A DNA stretch of 64,000 nucleotides from the NCBI GenBank assembly GCA_015179125.1, contig WHVA01000049.1, positions 248,001 through 312,000 of the forward strand, written 5' to 3'. The translations under genes were made by a program, and so were the position numbers. This document shows, in pieces, positions 30,451 to 42,163 of this stretch; the stretch's first letter is position 1, and each line of letters opens with the position of its first letter. The DNA is from Gautieria morchelliformis (Eukaryota; Basidiomycota; Agaricomycetes; Gomphales; Gomphaceae). Under the pieces are notes generated by a model. That model had not been told where the DNA came from. It ran no database searches and saw nothing but the letters and a program-made list of their open reading frames with translations.

Positions 30451-30529
30451 GAATCATACATCTTGTTCAACCAGGGTGGCGGGCAGTGGCATGCATCGTC
30501 AGTCCTGTTCCTCATGTTGCTGGTCCTCA

Positions 30530-31219
30530 GCAGCGTGTCTGTGCTCACTCATTGCCAGCTGGCATGCTGGTGGCTGCGGGTCTGGGGCACTTCATGTAAG
30601 TGGAGGGCATTTTGGATGTCCTCAAGCGAGGCAGTGTCCCATTGCCTGATCTCCTCAAGCTGCTGGAGTTCCTTGCCGAACCCCATCAGGGCTGCACCCA
30701 TGTTGTTGAGCCTCCCAACAATGTGCTCATGCTTGTGTCCCGTGAGGGTATTCCTGTGCATGGCCTCTTGCACTTGCTTGGCCATTGCAGCCACTGTCTC
30801 GTTGTTGACAGGGTTTGTTCTTGAGCTCTTCCACTCAAGCTCGAGTATTCTGAGCTCTGACTGTCATATGGCAGTCTCCTTTTATGCCTTTGTTCCCCAT
30901 TGGGTATAACAGTCACTCTACTTCTCAAGTGGTGACTGGAGTCTCAACTTCGAACTTGTCTTGACATCCGGTCAGACCTTGATCCTCTGCCGTCTGATGA
31001 TGGCGAGGCTTCTCAACCCTTGCCCTTGTCTAACAGCAGGGGAGCTCGGGGCAGGGACACCAGCATGTTGTCCAGAGACACCTCATCCTCGACCACACTT
31101 GGCGACACGTGGTTGGGGGCTTCCTCATCTTTGATTTGTGGGACAAGCACGGTGGGGTCAATGACCTTGCTGTCTTCCAGATCCCTGGGCTCTGGGCCTA
31201 GGGTAGGTTCAGCTGTCAT
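30530..31219 (-). pseudogene. Gag N-terminus of the decayed gypsy element
   Basis: From a Met at 31219 the minus strand reads MTAEPTLGPEPRDLEDSKV and an acidic stretch to 31013. In shifted frames it continues with RRLPYDSQSSEYSSLSGRA and a coiled-coil-like segment MAAMAKQVQEAMHRNTLTG (30794-30549). It lies just inside an LTR relic (31361-31615), as gag should in a minus-strand element. Confidence 0.45.
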
Positions 31220-31360
31220 GTTGCTAGGCTGTGCCTGGGATTGGGGCCATGAGCTTCCAGCTTGTGTCTGTCTTCAGCTGCAGGGGATCATAGCAGACAC
31301 ACAGCTAACAGTAGAGGGGTCTACTGGAGTGTTTCATGCTAAACAATCATTGACGCAGTG

Positions 31361-31615
31361 ATCTTTTTTAAGATCATGCAGAATCCACAAATCAGCTGTT
31401 CACTGGGAAAACAGGTGCAGGAAGTTAAAAAAGGTGTAAAGATGTAGATCTTATGTAATACCTTGTATCACAAGGGCAACAGAACTCAACCAATATGTGG
31501 TATTCTAGGGCTACGTAGTGACAGTGTAAGGTAAAGACAAGATGAGGAACCACCACATGGTTATCATGCAAGAACTATACAGTGGGTCCTTGTGGAGCTA
31601 CTGGTGTTAACTAAT
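31361..31615 (-). mobile_element. LTR relic (family F2) with leader
   Basis: 31361-31434 resembles the leader of the compact element (TTTTTTAAGATCATGCAGAA vs its TTTTTCAAGACACTGCAGAA), and 31435-31615 resembles that element's LTR (TGTAAAG...TACGTAGTGACAGT...TATACAGTGGGTCCTTGTGG). It is the probable 5' LTR of the decayed minus-strand gypsy element. Diverged, ends uncertain. Confidence 0.55.
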
Positions 31616-32379
31616 GATACTAGTAGAATGCATTGCCCTAATGGCAATGCGGGTAAATAGGGTATTTACACAATTGCAAAGTGGGCCTATAAAGCTTGAA
31701 GGCCCATCTTTACTATTTAGCCCAAACCTTCACTCATGGGTAACCATGGGTTGCATCAAGGAAACTGAGCCTCGCATTGTTTAATTAAGGTTGCCATGTC
31801 AGACTAGTGGCAGTTCACCACAATTTAGCTGCAGTCAACTCATGGTGGGCAAGGACAAGAAAACACTACTTCAAATTTGACCACAAAACACTCAAAAAGC
31901 ACGAGATTTGATGGGTACACATCATGCAACTATGACAGTCAGCTGTACCAATTCCCAATACATCACACCAACCTGAAGTGGCAGGAAACCCTGTCGAAAA
32001 TTTGGCCGAAAATTTTGGCCACCTTGAAAAGTCATGGGAAAAGTCCAGAAAAATCGGTTTTCAACGTATTCCGAGGTGCTGAATCCATGTTAGAACTTAG
32101 TACCCGGTATCAGCACATAAATTACTTTTTCAAATGACTTATCGCAGATGACCCTGGACCCACTAGTATATATACATTAATACCTGCTAGTATGACAGGC
32201 AACACTGTGCGCTCAAACAAAGCGATAGACCAGGTCGTCGACCCGAGCACATAGATCAGAACACTTTTCCCGAAACACAACCGTCGCAAGGTACGGTCAA
32301 TGTAGTATCTACTACGGCGCCGGCAGTGCCATCACCTGCCTGCAATGCATTCTTTCACGGCGACCACAGGCGGGTTAAC
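31616..32379. other. No supported gene
   Basis: Unique-looking sequence. One plus-strand frame (31877-32137, 86 codons) has no recognisable features. Confidence 0.3.
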
Positions 32380-33935
32380 ATCCTTGGAATATAGATGTTG
32401 CATGCGCACGTCTGACAACAGATCGCTTGCGTTCTGACGACTTTGAAGTAAAGTTGTGTGCTGTCCACTGGCAGAACCGTGGTGGTTGAACATATTGAGA
32501 AGCAGACGGCAGCCCATAGTGCAAGGTATTGCAAGTTCCCATCTTGAAAATAATGTCACAACCATCTCTTCTGATCAAAAAGGAGGAGTGACCTACCCGA
32601 TGGCCATTAGTACAAGACCATGAGGAGCCAGGTAAAACACCAGCAAGTTCGTCAGATGCACAGCCAAGATACTGCGAAGCACCCGTCAGTATTTTGTCGG
32701 AGCAAGAAGACACTAATTGACCAAAAAAAGTAGATTATACTAGCTCAATGTCAGAGACGAAAATGTTTAGAAAGACAAAAGGCTGAACTGACCTGTCTTG
32801 AACGAGGATCTTAAGCTGGGATGAACCAATTTCGTTCCTGTATCTGTCCCACTGTTTGTAAAGCATGAAAAGGCATAGGACGACTGCGTTCGCAAGGGAA
32901 GGAAGGAAACCAGCCGCTAAATTTCTCGACACCGAAGGAGCGAAGCAGCCAGTCAACTTGGGAGCGGAAGGTGATCCCACCCCTGTCGGACGATTAGAAA
33001 TGATCGGGGAGAATGTTGATGTGGAGGTCCTCACCAGCCGGTACATAGAACACCTCAACGACTAAAGTGAGGACAGCTGTAATCAATCGGAAAGAAGCCA
33101 TGCCATATAAAAGTTGTTTTTTGCGATTATACACAGCATAGACCTGTGAAACAATTACGTCCCAGTGTCCGAATGTATGCAATAGAGAACATACACGGGT
33201 CAGTAGAATGACTGGATTGCTTAATGTTAGTCATGTTTACAGTAAAATAACATGCATGAACTTGTCTATACTCACTGTCTACACTGACATTCGCAATTAA
33301 AATGCTGTTACTTGTGTCAACCTGAGTCCATACAATGTGTCAAAGATGGACGTACGACATAGCTTCCCACCAAAAAAAGGCACTGCAGCTGGAATAATAA
33401 TATTCTGTTGCGGTGTTATAATACTGACATTTTCTGCACTTACAACTGTGAACAGAGGGACTGATAAGCATAATATCACATTGATCACGTTAATCTTCCG
33501 TGCACACCTTATTCGACAAGGAGCGATGAAACGTCACTTCATACCGACATTGTCTGTTAACATATGGAGAGTCGAAGACACAGACGCACCTGTGACTTGA
33601 ATGATAAGCGAGGAAAGTCCGAAATAACGAGTCTATGGGCATTGAGAGTTTTATGGCCGTGTACTTCAAGAAAATCACAGGCAGTACAGACTGACCCATG
33701 GAAACAGTAGCTTGCCCAATGTGCGCGGGCCCCTCCAAATATTCATGACCTGAAGTTTGTCTCAGAAATAATATGGCGACTTGCGAAGGCCGAACTAACC
33801 TCAGCATCGAAGGTTATAGCTGTCTGGTATTAGTGAATGGTTTCGAACATCAAAAATCTCCCTCACCATGGTCATACAAGAAGATCACCAACGATGCCAG
33901 CACTGAGTACTCCGTGATGGTTAGCTCTGCTTTAA
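32380..33935 (-). CDS. DUF6533-like multi-pass membrane protein, spliced; perhaps a young pseudogene
   Basis: Exons on the minus strand: 33930-33867 (LTITEYSVLASLVIFLYDH), 33819-33800 (AITFDAE, joined in frame), 33749-33696 (VMNIWRGPRTLGKLLFPW), 33632-33590 (TRYFGLSSLIIQVT), about 33395-33310 (CxAFFWWEAMSYVHL), 33143-33035 (VYAVYNRKKQLLYGM..LVVEVFYVP), 32982-32793 (GCFAPSVSRNL..LFMLYKQWDRYRN), 32739-32597 (IYFFWSISVFLL..LAPHGLVLMAIG) and about 32530-32380 (CTMGCRLLLNM). Order and motifs follow the basidiomycete DUF6533 family of hydrophobic, roughly seven-helix proteins of unknown function. Introns have GTRAGT-like starts and AG ends. The FFWWE exon holds an in-frame TGA (a Trp is usual there), unless a 34-nt intron removes it. 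The start codon is not resolved. Confidence 0.65.
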
Positions 33936-36519
33936 GAACGCATTAATTAGATGCATCCGTCGCTTGCGTATTAGCACTGGCCTTATTTTGCCGTTGTAAC
34001 AAATGATTGAGGAACGACAGACATTCTACACACAAGAATGAAGCAGGTAGATTCTAGGTAAAGAGGGACTGTGACTGTTAATCCTTATACCTGGACTTGA
34101 CCTCTTTGATATTATTGATATGATGTCGTTAGTCCTCAGGCCTAATTAATTCATTAAGTAGGTGACTAGAGAACCCGCCAATTAAAGGGTCGATCTCGAG
34201 TGAGGCGTGACGGCCGATTCGAACGAGGGTTGCCCCATTAAGGAGCTGTATAAGATGGACCCTGGTGCCACGACTCTCTTTGCAAACATTGGACGGTAAT
34301 TGCCTTGATTGAAGAAAGAGAGAGATACTTACATCCGAAATGGTGTAGGAAGCGGCGCTGTGTGCGTCTGGTGCCACAGCCAGATTCGCAACCTGATCGA
34401 CCTCATCGCCTCAAGGCACCCAAACGCCTCTACCAAAGAAATCCGAGTACGGATTACAATAGAAGTATCCCTCAGTGAACATGGGGAGGTATACTTCAAG
34501 TAGTTAAGTATTTATAATCTGAGTATTAGGGGCCACTGGCAGTGAGCTGTTTTGTAATGCCCGACATGGCCGAATTGCCCTTGCGGCAGGCGCCGTAACG
34601 CTGGAGCTCCACCGGGATCAGATCGTCAATACTTATGTAATTATGAATCGAGTCGATACAGTACATACAGTACATAGTCGATTGTTACGAATCGGCTAGA
34701 TTCCGATGCCATCTCCAGGTAAGTAGTTCCTTTCTGGAGCACTAGCGTTCTAATTGTCAGATCCCCGAGCGTTCCTGATATAAGCGCTGGTCGTTATCTA
34801 GCCGACTCGTAGATCGTAACAATCGACTGATCACTGGGATAGCGAGGGATTCATAACAGTGATAAGTCGACTCTGCCTCCGCGTCTCCGTCGACCGCTCT
34901 AGCCACCACGTAGTACGTACGTACGTGCACATTGCAATTGGCTGTGCGTTACGGTCTACACACGCATACCTTATACCGCACAGCGAAACAGCCCACGAGA
35001 GGGGACGCCATATTTTGGAGAAAGGGTTTTGACAAGGGATGTGTGATTCAAGTTGAGCCCTGAGAGAGGATTGGGGCCGCGACTGTGATTGAAACGAGGT
35101 ATTTGTGGGTGGGTGCGTAAGGAAACTAGTGTGTATTTCTGTTCCTCCCTCCGCCCAAGGGCGCTCCCCATAGCTCAGCAACCAGCAACCAGGAACAGCG
35201 TGCACACGGACAGGGACAGGGTATCCCACCACGAAACCCTCCGCCTCCGATGGACATATGCGCCCTCCGCCTCCTCCAGACGCACCCTTCTCCTCTCAAT
35301 TACCACGCATCCCCGTACGTACCCGCATACACCACACCCACATGTCCATCACAGCACCGGCACCGTCATCGCCGGCTACACAAATCCCGGCTATTTATGT
35401 CGATCCTGCAGGATATGGTGCTCGTTAAGCGCTAAGCGTCATCAGGCGAGTTCTGGGCGTGGGTGAGGTTAGAGGTCTAGGAGGCCCCAAGCGCGGGCAT
35501 ACGCTCGAACTGGATGCTGATGATGGTGCCACACGTTTACAGTCATGCGGGAGGCATCAAAGCGCGGTGCCAGCGTGGAAAGGGAGGACATCTAGACAAG
35601 ACAACCCACTTATCAGTGACATAAGGATCAGCATCAGGCTCAAAAGCACTACATTTTATTTTTAACGTAGACGGCCTACGGGTTCTGCGGCGCTATCGTG
35701 TCGTATGCATGTGGCGTCGCGGTCTATCGTGCCGTGCGCGCTGGTGTGCCGTCGTCCATCTCGGTCTGTCCTAACATATCGCCCCATCGCCCACTACCCC
35801 ATACATAACTCACGATCCAGTAGGGACGAGGAGCGACAGTACGTGCCTCCGCCCCCGTGTCGCGCGTTAGGCGTGTATCATGCGATCCGACACTACGAAC
35901 TCCCCAAGGAATCCAGCACCGTCCATATATTCTGTCTGTGGCATGCTCATGCCGCTCGTTGTAGCTATGGAGTCAGGCGTCGGTGTTGCATGTTTGTCTA
36001 GCGCTCACCCTTGCCAACATTCTGATGGTGAGAATTTGCTATGTAATGTATTATTGGGGGATTTGCCACTGACGTCTAGCCTCTGCTCTTTACACTTCAC
36101 AGAGTGAACACCCCGGCGTCACGCGGGGTCATTCCCTGGCACGTAGAACGGCCCTACTCCACGCGCACGCCCGAAACGAGACGGTGACGTTTCGTTTCGT
36201 TGCCCACCCCGGAGGTTCATAGTTTCGTTATGCACACGTTATCTCACTCACACATTCATTTCCCCACATTGTCTCCCCCGCCTCCTTACACTAGATTCGT
36301 TTAATATACAGCAATAACCTTGATTGTTCTTGCATATGATATGGTTTTACTGTGACTTTATGGTGAGGGTGTGGTCTGTTGGAGCATGTAGCTCATATGA
36401 AAGGAATGAGGAGTAGCTTGGGTGGATTTACTCTAGGTCTCGGCTAGTAAGCTTCTGCCAGCTGTGTTTTTCTGCTCTTTACGTTACAGGAACCTAAACT
36501 GTTGTGATACATGCAATTA
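33936..36519. other. No supported gene
   Basis: Mostly unique sequence with overlapping short frames on both strands. An (ACGT)n microsatellite lies at 34913-34926. A proline/histidine-rich C-rich stretch lies at 35240-35350. No domain recognised. Confidence 0.3.
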
Positions 36520-36742
36520 TTCTATTTAAAGTCATCTATATATACAAAGAAACTAATAAAAGAAAAAAGAGAATAATCAACTAAAAGAATAGGAACGACA
36601 CTCACGACAGACATTGATACATACAGACGACAGACACATGACATCACGAGCAGCTATCTTATCTGTAGATCAGATAAGATACAGGGACAAGAGCATCTAC
36701 CATGTGAGGCCGATCAGAGATAGCGCGCCTATTGACTGATGG
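36520..36742 (-). repeat. Dispersed repeat Q, copy 2
   Basis: Reverse complement of 29730-29990 (GCGCGCCTATTGACTGATGG and an A-rich ACTAATAAAAGAAAAAAGAG stretch). It abuts the F1 LTR at 36743. Confidence 0.45.
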
Positions 36743-37054
36743 TGTAAGGGCGACTCTACCAGGTGCTCTACTCCCTAGAGCGGCACCTGAGGTAGAGGAG
36801 ATCCAAAGTAGTATATAATGAGTCAACAGTGAGCAGGTAAATACAAGACAGCGCACCTGAGGTAGAGGAGATCCAAAGAGAACAGAGTGAGGATCTCCTT
36901 ACCTCAGCGATGAACTATATAGCTGCTACACAATGACATAAGCGAGCCAACACAACTGGCAGTGACACAGGAAGGAGTAGGGGAGGATACAATGAGGAGA
37001 TGTGAGGAAGTGAAATAAAAGGAGATAAAAGGAGGGACAGGTGGTCCCCTGACA
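36743..37054 (-). mobile_element. F1-family LTR next to a polypurine tract
   Basis: On the minus strand TGTCAGGGGACC (37054) to GCCCTTACA (36743), 312 bp, including two copies of the GGATCTCCTCTACC box (36786-36808, 36851-36873). Directly upstream on the minus strand is TCTAGAGGGGGGGTGA, a polypurine tract, so this is a 3' LTR of a minus-strand element whose body lies to the right. The flanks give no target duplication. Confidence 0.65.
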
Positions 37055-40000
37055 TCACCCCCCCTCTAGAATGCGACGTCCCGACGCATAAGGTTCCAGG
37101 GACAAGTCGGCGCTTGGCAATCTAAAACAGGTGGGTGCTGGAGGAGGTACAAGGGGCACGAACGGCAAGCAGAGTGGCAGGGCAGTGCGTGGCCACCATA
37201 GGCGCGTGGCAGGGTGCCTCGGAGGCGGCACATGTGGGCCATGTGCATGAAGGGTGCCGAAGGGTGCAGTGGGCAGTGTGGCGGCAGTGTGCAGCAGACA
37301 CAGCAAGGCCAGAGGCATGCGGAGTGCGCATGGACTATCACAAGTGGCATGTCGCGACGGGCGCGGTGGTCGTGCTTGGCCGTGCTATGGGACTGTGTAG
37401 CTCCCATTGCCTGTTGAGGTCCGCAGCATGTGGGCACATGAGCTGCATGAGCGAGGGGCGGCCGCATCTGCAACTGTGGAGAGGCTGCGACTGTCGTAGG
37501 GAATGCACCAGAACGTCACGATGACAGGGCATGTGCGTGGGGTGTTGCACGGGACGGGACGTGAACAGGCGCGGGGCGCCACTGGGTGCGCAGGCGTGGA
37601 ACCAGGCACAGTGTATGCCATCGTCACCTTCACCCCCTCTCCAGGGTGTGTGGTCGGTGGCCTGTGGCGTGCGCAGCGGCACTACAATGTCAGCTGGAAG
37701 TCCCAGAACCGCACCACATCAGTCTCGGCGGCGACGCAGTGCGGCGTGCGCATGGGGCCACCAGTCCAATACCGTCCTGATCCTACCAGCTCAGGCATAC
37801 AGGGATTGCAACCCCTGGCTTGCATCGCTCCTCCCGCCTACACGCTGATGGGTATTGCACCAGCCTCCCCACAGGCAGTGGAACACAGATGTCTTCGTGC
37901 CCATATGAGAGCCGCACGGAGCTTGCATGAGGTGTGCGTGGGCGTGCCGAGCACCGTCAGTAATGGATGCTGCTGTTGCGGGTCGGGGCGTCCCCGTTGG
38001 TACTGCAGAGTGGGTGAGGGTGTGTGGAGTAAGCGAGACTCAGCAACACTTTCCCATGCTATGCGCGCCGCCGTTCAACGCGCACAGGCACGTTCCATGC
38101 ACCCAGCTCCCATGACCAGTGATACGTTGGTGACCTGGTGCACCACGTCCCGGAGCTGAAGCGAGCTGCACCTGTGTTGAGCAGCCGCAAGTCACCAGGA
38201 CGTCGCGGTAAGCCCAGTGCTACAACCCCATTGCTCGCACGTGTCACCTGCTGCCGCATTCCCAGGGCCGGAAAGGGGGCACATGGGCACGCTCGCAGGA
38301 GATCTGCTGCACGTCCCACATACGCCGGACACGTCAAACACGTGCACGCGGCCGCACCTGCGCCTGGATAGGTTCCGAGCAAAGTACCAGGTGGCCCACG
38401 CCGCGTCCTCGAAGAAGCATGAGTGAGGGCACATGTACCGGCGTGGAAGCGCGGGAACATGCGCCGGACACGTCAGACGTGTTTGTGAGGGGGAGTGGTA
38501 GCTTTCACCCCTTCTCTATGGTGTGTCGTCCCCGATGCACGTTTAAGTTGCCACAGCCTCGATGCACAGGCTCCCTGACTTGTACTACCCTGTGCCTGCG
38601 TACGGAGCCAGCATCTGCCGCCCTACGGCCCTCTGCAGCTTGTACCCGGCCCATCAACCCACGGACCTGGCTGCACAGGCTGGGGGCGTCGCACATGGCA
38701 TGGCGGCATGGAAGATGCCCATGGGGGTGCAAGGGCACGCGCTGGCAACTCCCATTCGATGGCGCGTGGTGTGGGGGTTAATGCGGCGCGGGGGCGCCGT
38801 GAGAGGCCGCCTGAGCGGCATGATGCAGGCGCGTTGCGTGCGTGAGATATCCCTCCATGCTTTCCGGAGCCGTGGGAGGGCGGTACGCTGGGGTCCGAGG
38901 GCGCGCGAGCGTGCGTGGGGAGGGCTAGGCGCAGAGGGACGCTGCGCCCATCCCCAGGGCAGTTGCACGGTGCGGGCACGACTCCAGCGCTCCGTGGATC
39001 CCCGGGTGGGGCGAGGCTCAGGTCGGGCGCGCGAGTTCGACGCGTGGTAGCTCGGGACTTGGCCGACATGGTGGATGCCTGGGGGCGGCCTGTGCGACAC
39101 CACGGGGTCCGGGGGGTCTGCGGCTGTGGTGCGGCCGCTCCCTGACGGGCAGAACGTCGGGGTGGGGCGAGGCGACACGTAGCAGGGGTGGCCGCGGAAC
39201 CCTGCAGTTCTGCATGGGTGTCGTCGTCGACAGAGGGCGCCGGCGGCGGGTCAGAGTCGACGCATGCAACGGCCTTCGGAGTGCGCACCCGGCTTTACCG
39301 ACAACGGGTGTGCGGCGTGCAATGTCACACACGGCGTCGCATTGTACCGCTTCTGCGCGTACTCATAGATGGACGAGGGGTGGACGCAGCTGGGCCCGCC
39401 AGCGGCGTGTACGTGGGACAGCGCGGGGCGCTGAGTGCTGCGCTGCGCCCTGTGTCACACGCGGCGGGGCTGCATGTGTGCTGGTGTCCGGCCTACGGTG
39501 TCCTCTTGTAGAACGTGTGAGCGATGGGAGGTAGTATGGGACATGCACCGCGTCGACGTCCATCTGCTGCGCCTCGCAACGCTGGCACCACAACCGTACG
39601 TACCGACGGGCAGCCATAGTGTGGCACCGTCCTCTCCCGTCCAGGCCCGAGCCCTGGGCAGAGACCTCGGACTGCGTTGCATGCCCCTGGTGCGATCCAT
39701 GCCGACATGCTATGTAACAAGCAGGGTGCTGATGCAACCGCTCACCACCTCTGGTCGGGGGTTTCGCGCACAGCCATGGCTCGCTGGAGGTGACGGCATC
39801 CTGCCTGAGACGTGTGGCATGCGCGAGACGTGCACAGCCGTGGCACGGGAGAGCGAGGTCACGCTGCAGGACGCGACTGCGTGTACGCTTCGGGCATGGG
39901 GCTGCGACCTGCGTGGAGGGGTCCATTCACGTGAGACGCGCAGGGTGTTTTGATGGTGGTGCTACTGATGCAATTGTACCATGCGCTGGTGAGGAGTGTG

Positions 40001-40550
40001 GTGCTACGTCGCACCTCGTGCTATTCTGCATGTCCATGACATCTCCAGTCACAGCTGTAGCTACTGGACTTGGAGTGCTATCCACGTCTATGACTGCACA
40101 TGCCTCTATGTCCATGTCTATGTCCCGGCGTCCCTCCACATCAGCACTTGGAGGGGATCGGCATGCAGTCCATATGTGCGACATGTTTGTGTTTAGGGAA
40201 TGTGCCGGGGACATGGAATGTGAGCATGAGTGTGGATGTATTGACATGGGTAGATGCATGGGCGATCTGGGGGACATAGACATGGGGGCAGTGACATATG
40301 ATGCAGAGGGCGAGGGTGCTCCTGTGAAATGGGCGATCAGCATGTGAGTAGGAGCATATATTAGCAAGTGAAGTAGCGAGAGGTGAGCATGGACGGGGTT
40401 ATGAGAAATAGAAAATGGATGGATATGAATAAAGAGGCCAGAATAAAACAATGTAAGCCAAAAAGAACAACCCTGACCTCTCTGCATACAATACAGTATC
40501 AATAACAAGGGAAATATGACCACAATCTCTGCAGTGTGCAACAAGAGCGG
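37055..40550 (-). mobile_element. GC-rich internal region of a large retrotransposon derivative
   Basis: Base composition changes sharply at 37060 and stays very GC-rich to about 39960. Long open frames occur on both strands but none has protease, RT or integrase motifs. The minus strand is the likely coding strand, because the 3' LTR and polypurine tract lie on the left. No 5' LTR was found to the right. It resembles LARD-type (large, non-autonomous) elements and is similar in character to the compact element at 41569. Confidence 0.4.
39927..40544 (-). CDS. Gag-like N-terminal frame of the GC-rich element
   Basis: Open frame with Ser/His/Met-rich segments (MHLPMSIHPHSCSHSMSPAH) and DVEGRRDIDMDIEACAVIDV. 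Met-Asp-rich N-termini are common in fungal gag proteins, but no zinc knuckle or capsid motif is visible. The opposite strand is also open here, so the call is tentative. Confidence 0.25.
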   Translation of the reverse strand: MLHTAEIVVIFPLLLILYCMQRGQGCSFWLTLFYSGLFIHIHPFSISHNPVHAHLSLLHLLIYAPTHMLIAHFTGAPSPSASYVTAPMSMSPRSPMHLPMSIHPHSCSHSMSPAHSLNTNMSHIWTACRSPPSADVEGRRDIDMDIEACAVIDVDSTPSPVATAVTGDVMDMQNSTRCDVAPHSSPAHGTIASVAPPSKHPARLT

Positions 40551-40699
40551 CTAATGCAGATGTCAGGAGATGAAGACAAAGATGTGCGGAATGACCATCA
40601 CCACTGGTCATGGAGGCCCACTGGCATGGGTAGTTTTTGGACCTTTATTTGGCCTGAGCGCCCATCCATCCCATCATGCTGACCTGTCGAGCATCGGTG

Positions 40700-41332
40700 C
40701 TGCACAGACACAGATGAAGCAAACTGCTTGATGAAGGTCCACCAATTGTCAATACAGCGGATCATCAACAGGTGGAATGGACAGTATGATGCTGTACTTA
40801 CAAATGGTCTAGCAAGGCAACTTGCTCCACAAATTTCTCCAGGACGATGAATAAGTCAGTTTTTGTTTGCCTGAAGAACTTCCTGTGTTCAGGGAGTCAC
40901 CCCCACCCTTGAACTGTCCCTATTGCCAGACTTACCCGTAATACTCAGACTCCACTTCCACACTGCATCCCTCTCCTGCTGTTTTTGCAGCCCAAATAGT
41001 GCGCTCCCTGGTGATGCCTTCCCTTTTACCAACCGGAAAGCCGTAACCTCCCCTGCCACACTCACTATGTGCACAGACACTGAGATTGTGGCCCCTGACA
41101 AGGGCATGGCAGGGAAGATCAATGTCCCATGTATGGTTGCATTAGGGGTGTTAGAGAATTTGCTGGGGTGGTGGGTGGAGCCTCTGCAGTCTAAGGACTC
41201 AGAGGGGAGTGAGGGAAGGGGCGGGGGGATGGTGAGGGGGGTAGGTTGCACTTGTGTGTTGGAAGTACTGAATAAACGTTGTATCAAACCAATAACTTCA
41301 CCAACACAATTCCCATTATCAAACCAGATCAC
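40700..41332 (-). CDS. Unrecognised protein, probably spliced
   Basis: The minus strand reads PLTIPPPLPSLPSESLDC then NATIHGTLIFPAMPLSGAT, SVSVHIVSVAGEVTAFRLV and DAVWKWSLSITG (ending about 40937). A canonical GTAAGT with an ACACAG about 50 nt on suggests an intron. The next segment contains the protein-like frame KFFRQTKTDLFIVLEKFVE and a second GTAAGT near 40803. Exon phase could not be made fully consistent. No family recognised. Confidence 0.35.
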
Positions 41333-41568
41333 CTACACATGCCCAAACACGCATACACCCACTACAATCCATCTCCGAGATCACCGAACCTCAGCATACT
41401 CATTCAAACCTACACAGTTCACACATCCAATCACTCCGATATCACAAGAACTCACACCATATGCTACGACAGTCCAGACCACCCCGATAAACCCTGTACG
41501 AGTACACCGAGCCCGTCCCAAGAGCCACATGTCGAACAATCATGTGACTCAATCAAGGGATGTGACAC
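41333..41568. other. No gene
   Basis: A/C-rich sequence up to the compact LTR element. No supported feature other than the GACAC target copy at 41564-41568. Confidence 0.5.
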
Positions 41569-41759
41569 TGTAAAGGAGTAAACTGAGGGCCTTGTGGATA
41601 TCACAAGAGCAGCAGAGATTGACCAAGCTGTGGGATTCTGATACTACGTAGTGACGGTTACAAGGTAAGTTAAGCTGGGGAACTGCCGGGCAGTTCCCAC
41701 GCACTACTGTACAGTGGGGTCTTGTGGACCCCCCCCCCCTGGGAATCTACTTCCTTACA
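41569..41759 (-). repeat. 3' LTR of the compact element
   Basis: 191 bp, TG...CA ends on the minus strand, including a C12-13 run and GGTAAGTTAAGCTGGGG on the plus strand. The adjacent polypurine tract lies at 41760-41772. Confidence 0.92.
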
Positions 41760-42163
41760 CCCTCCCCTTCTAGAATGAACCCACCGGGTGAGCCAAAAGG
41801 AGCACCCCTTTGACCTTGAGAAAGGGATAGGTGTGTGGACCAGGTCATTCTGATGAGTGGGTGGCACTGCACCACATGGGATGCCCTCTGGGAGCCACTG
41901 AGCAGCTCCCAGTGATGGACACATGCCCCAGGAGGCATGCATCACCATTGCAGCTTGCTGTAAGCAAGCTGGACAGTTGCGACAGGGTCAGGAGCTGCGA
42001 GCATGCCTTGATGCTGCAGTGGGCTGGCCCTGTCAGGCAGACAGGTGCCCCAGCTGTCTTCATGACGGCTGGGGGCCTGCTGCATTGCCTGGGGGCAGCC
42101 CCGAATGGCGGCGGCTCTGCAGGGGGCCGGCGATGCAGCAGTTTCAACGTAGGCTGCAACCGG

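Noticed and set aside
37503..38159. Plus-strand 218-aa ORF in the GC-rich region
   Set aside because: GC-rich sequence leaves all frames open. LTR and polypurine tract polarity argue for the minus strand, and no domain is visible.
38623..39288. Minus-strand 221-aa Pro/Arg-rich ORF
   Set aside because: Overlaps equally long ORFs on both strands; composition reflects GC content.
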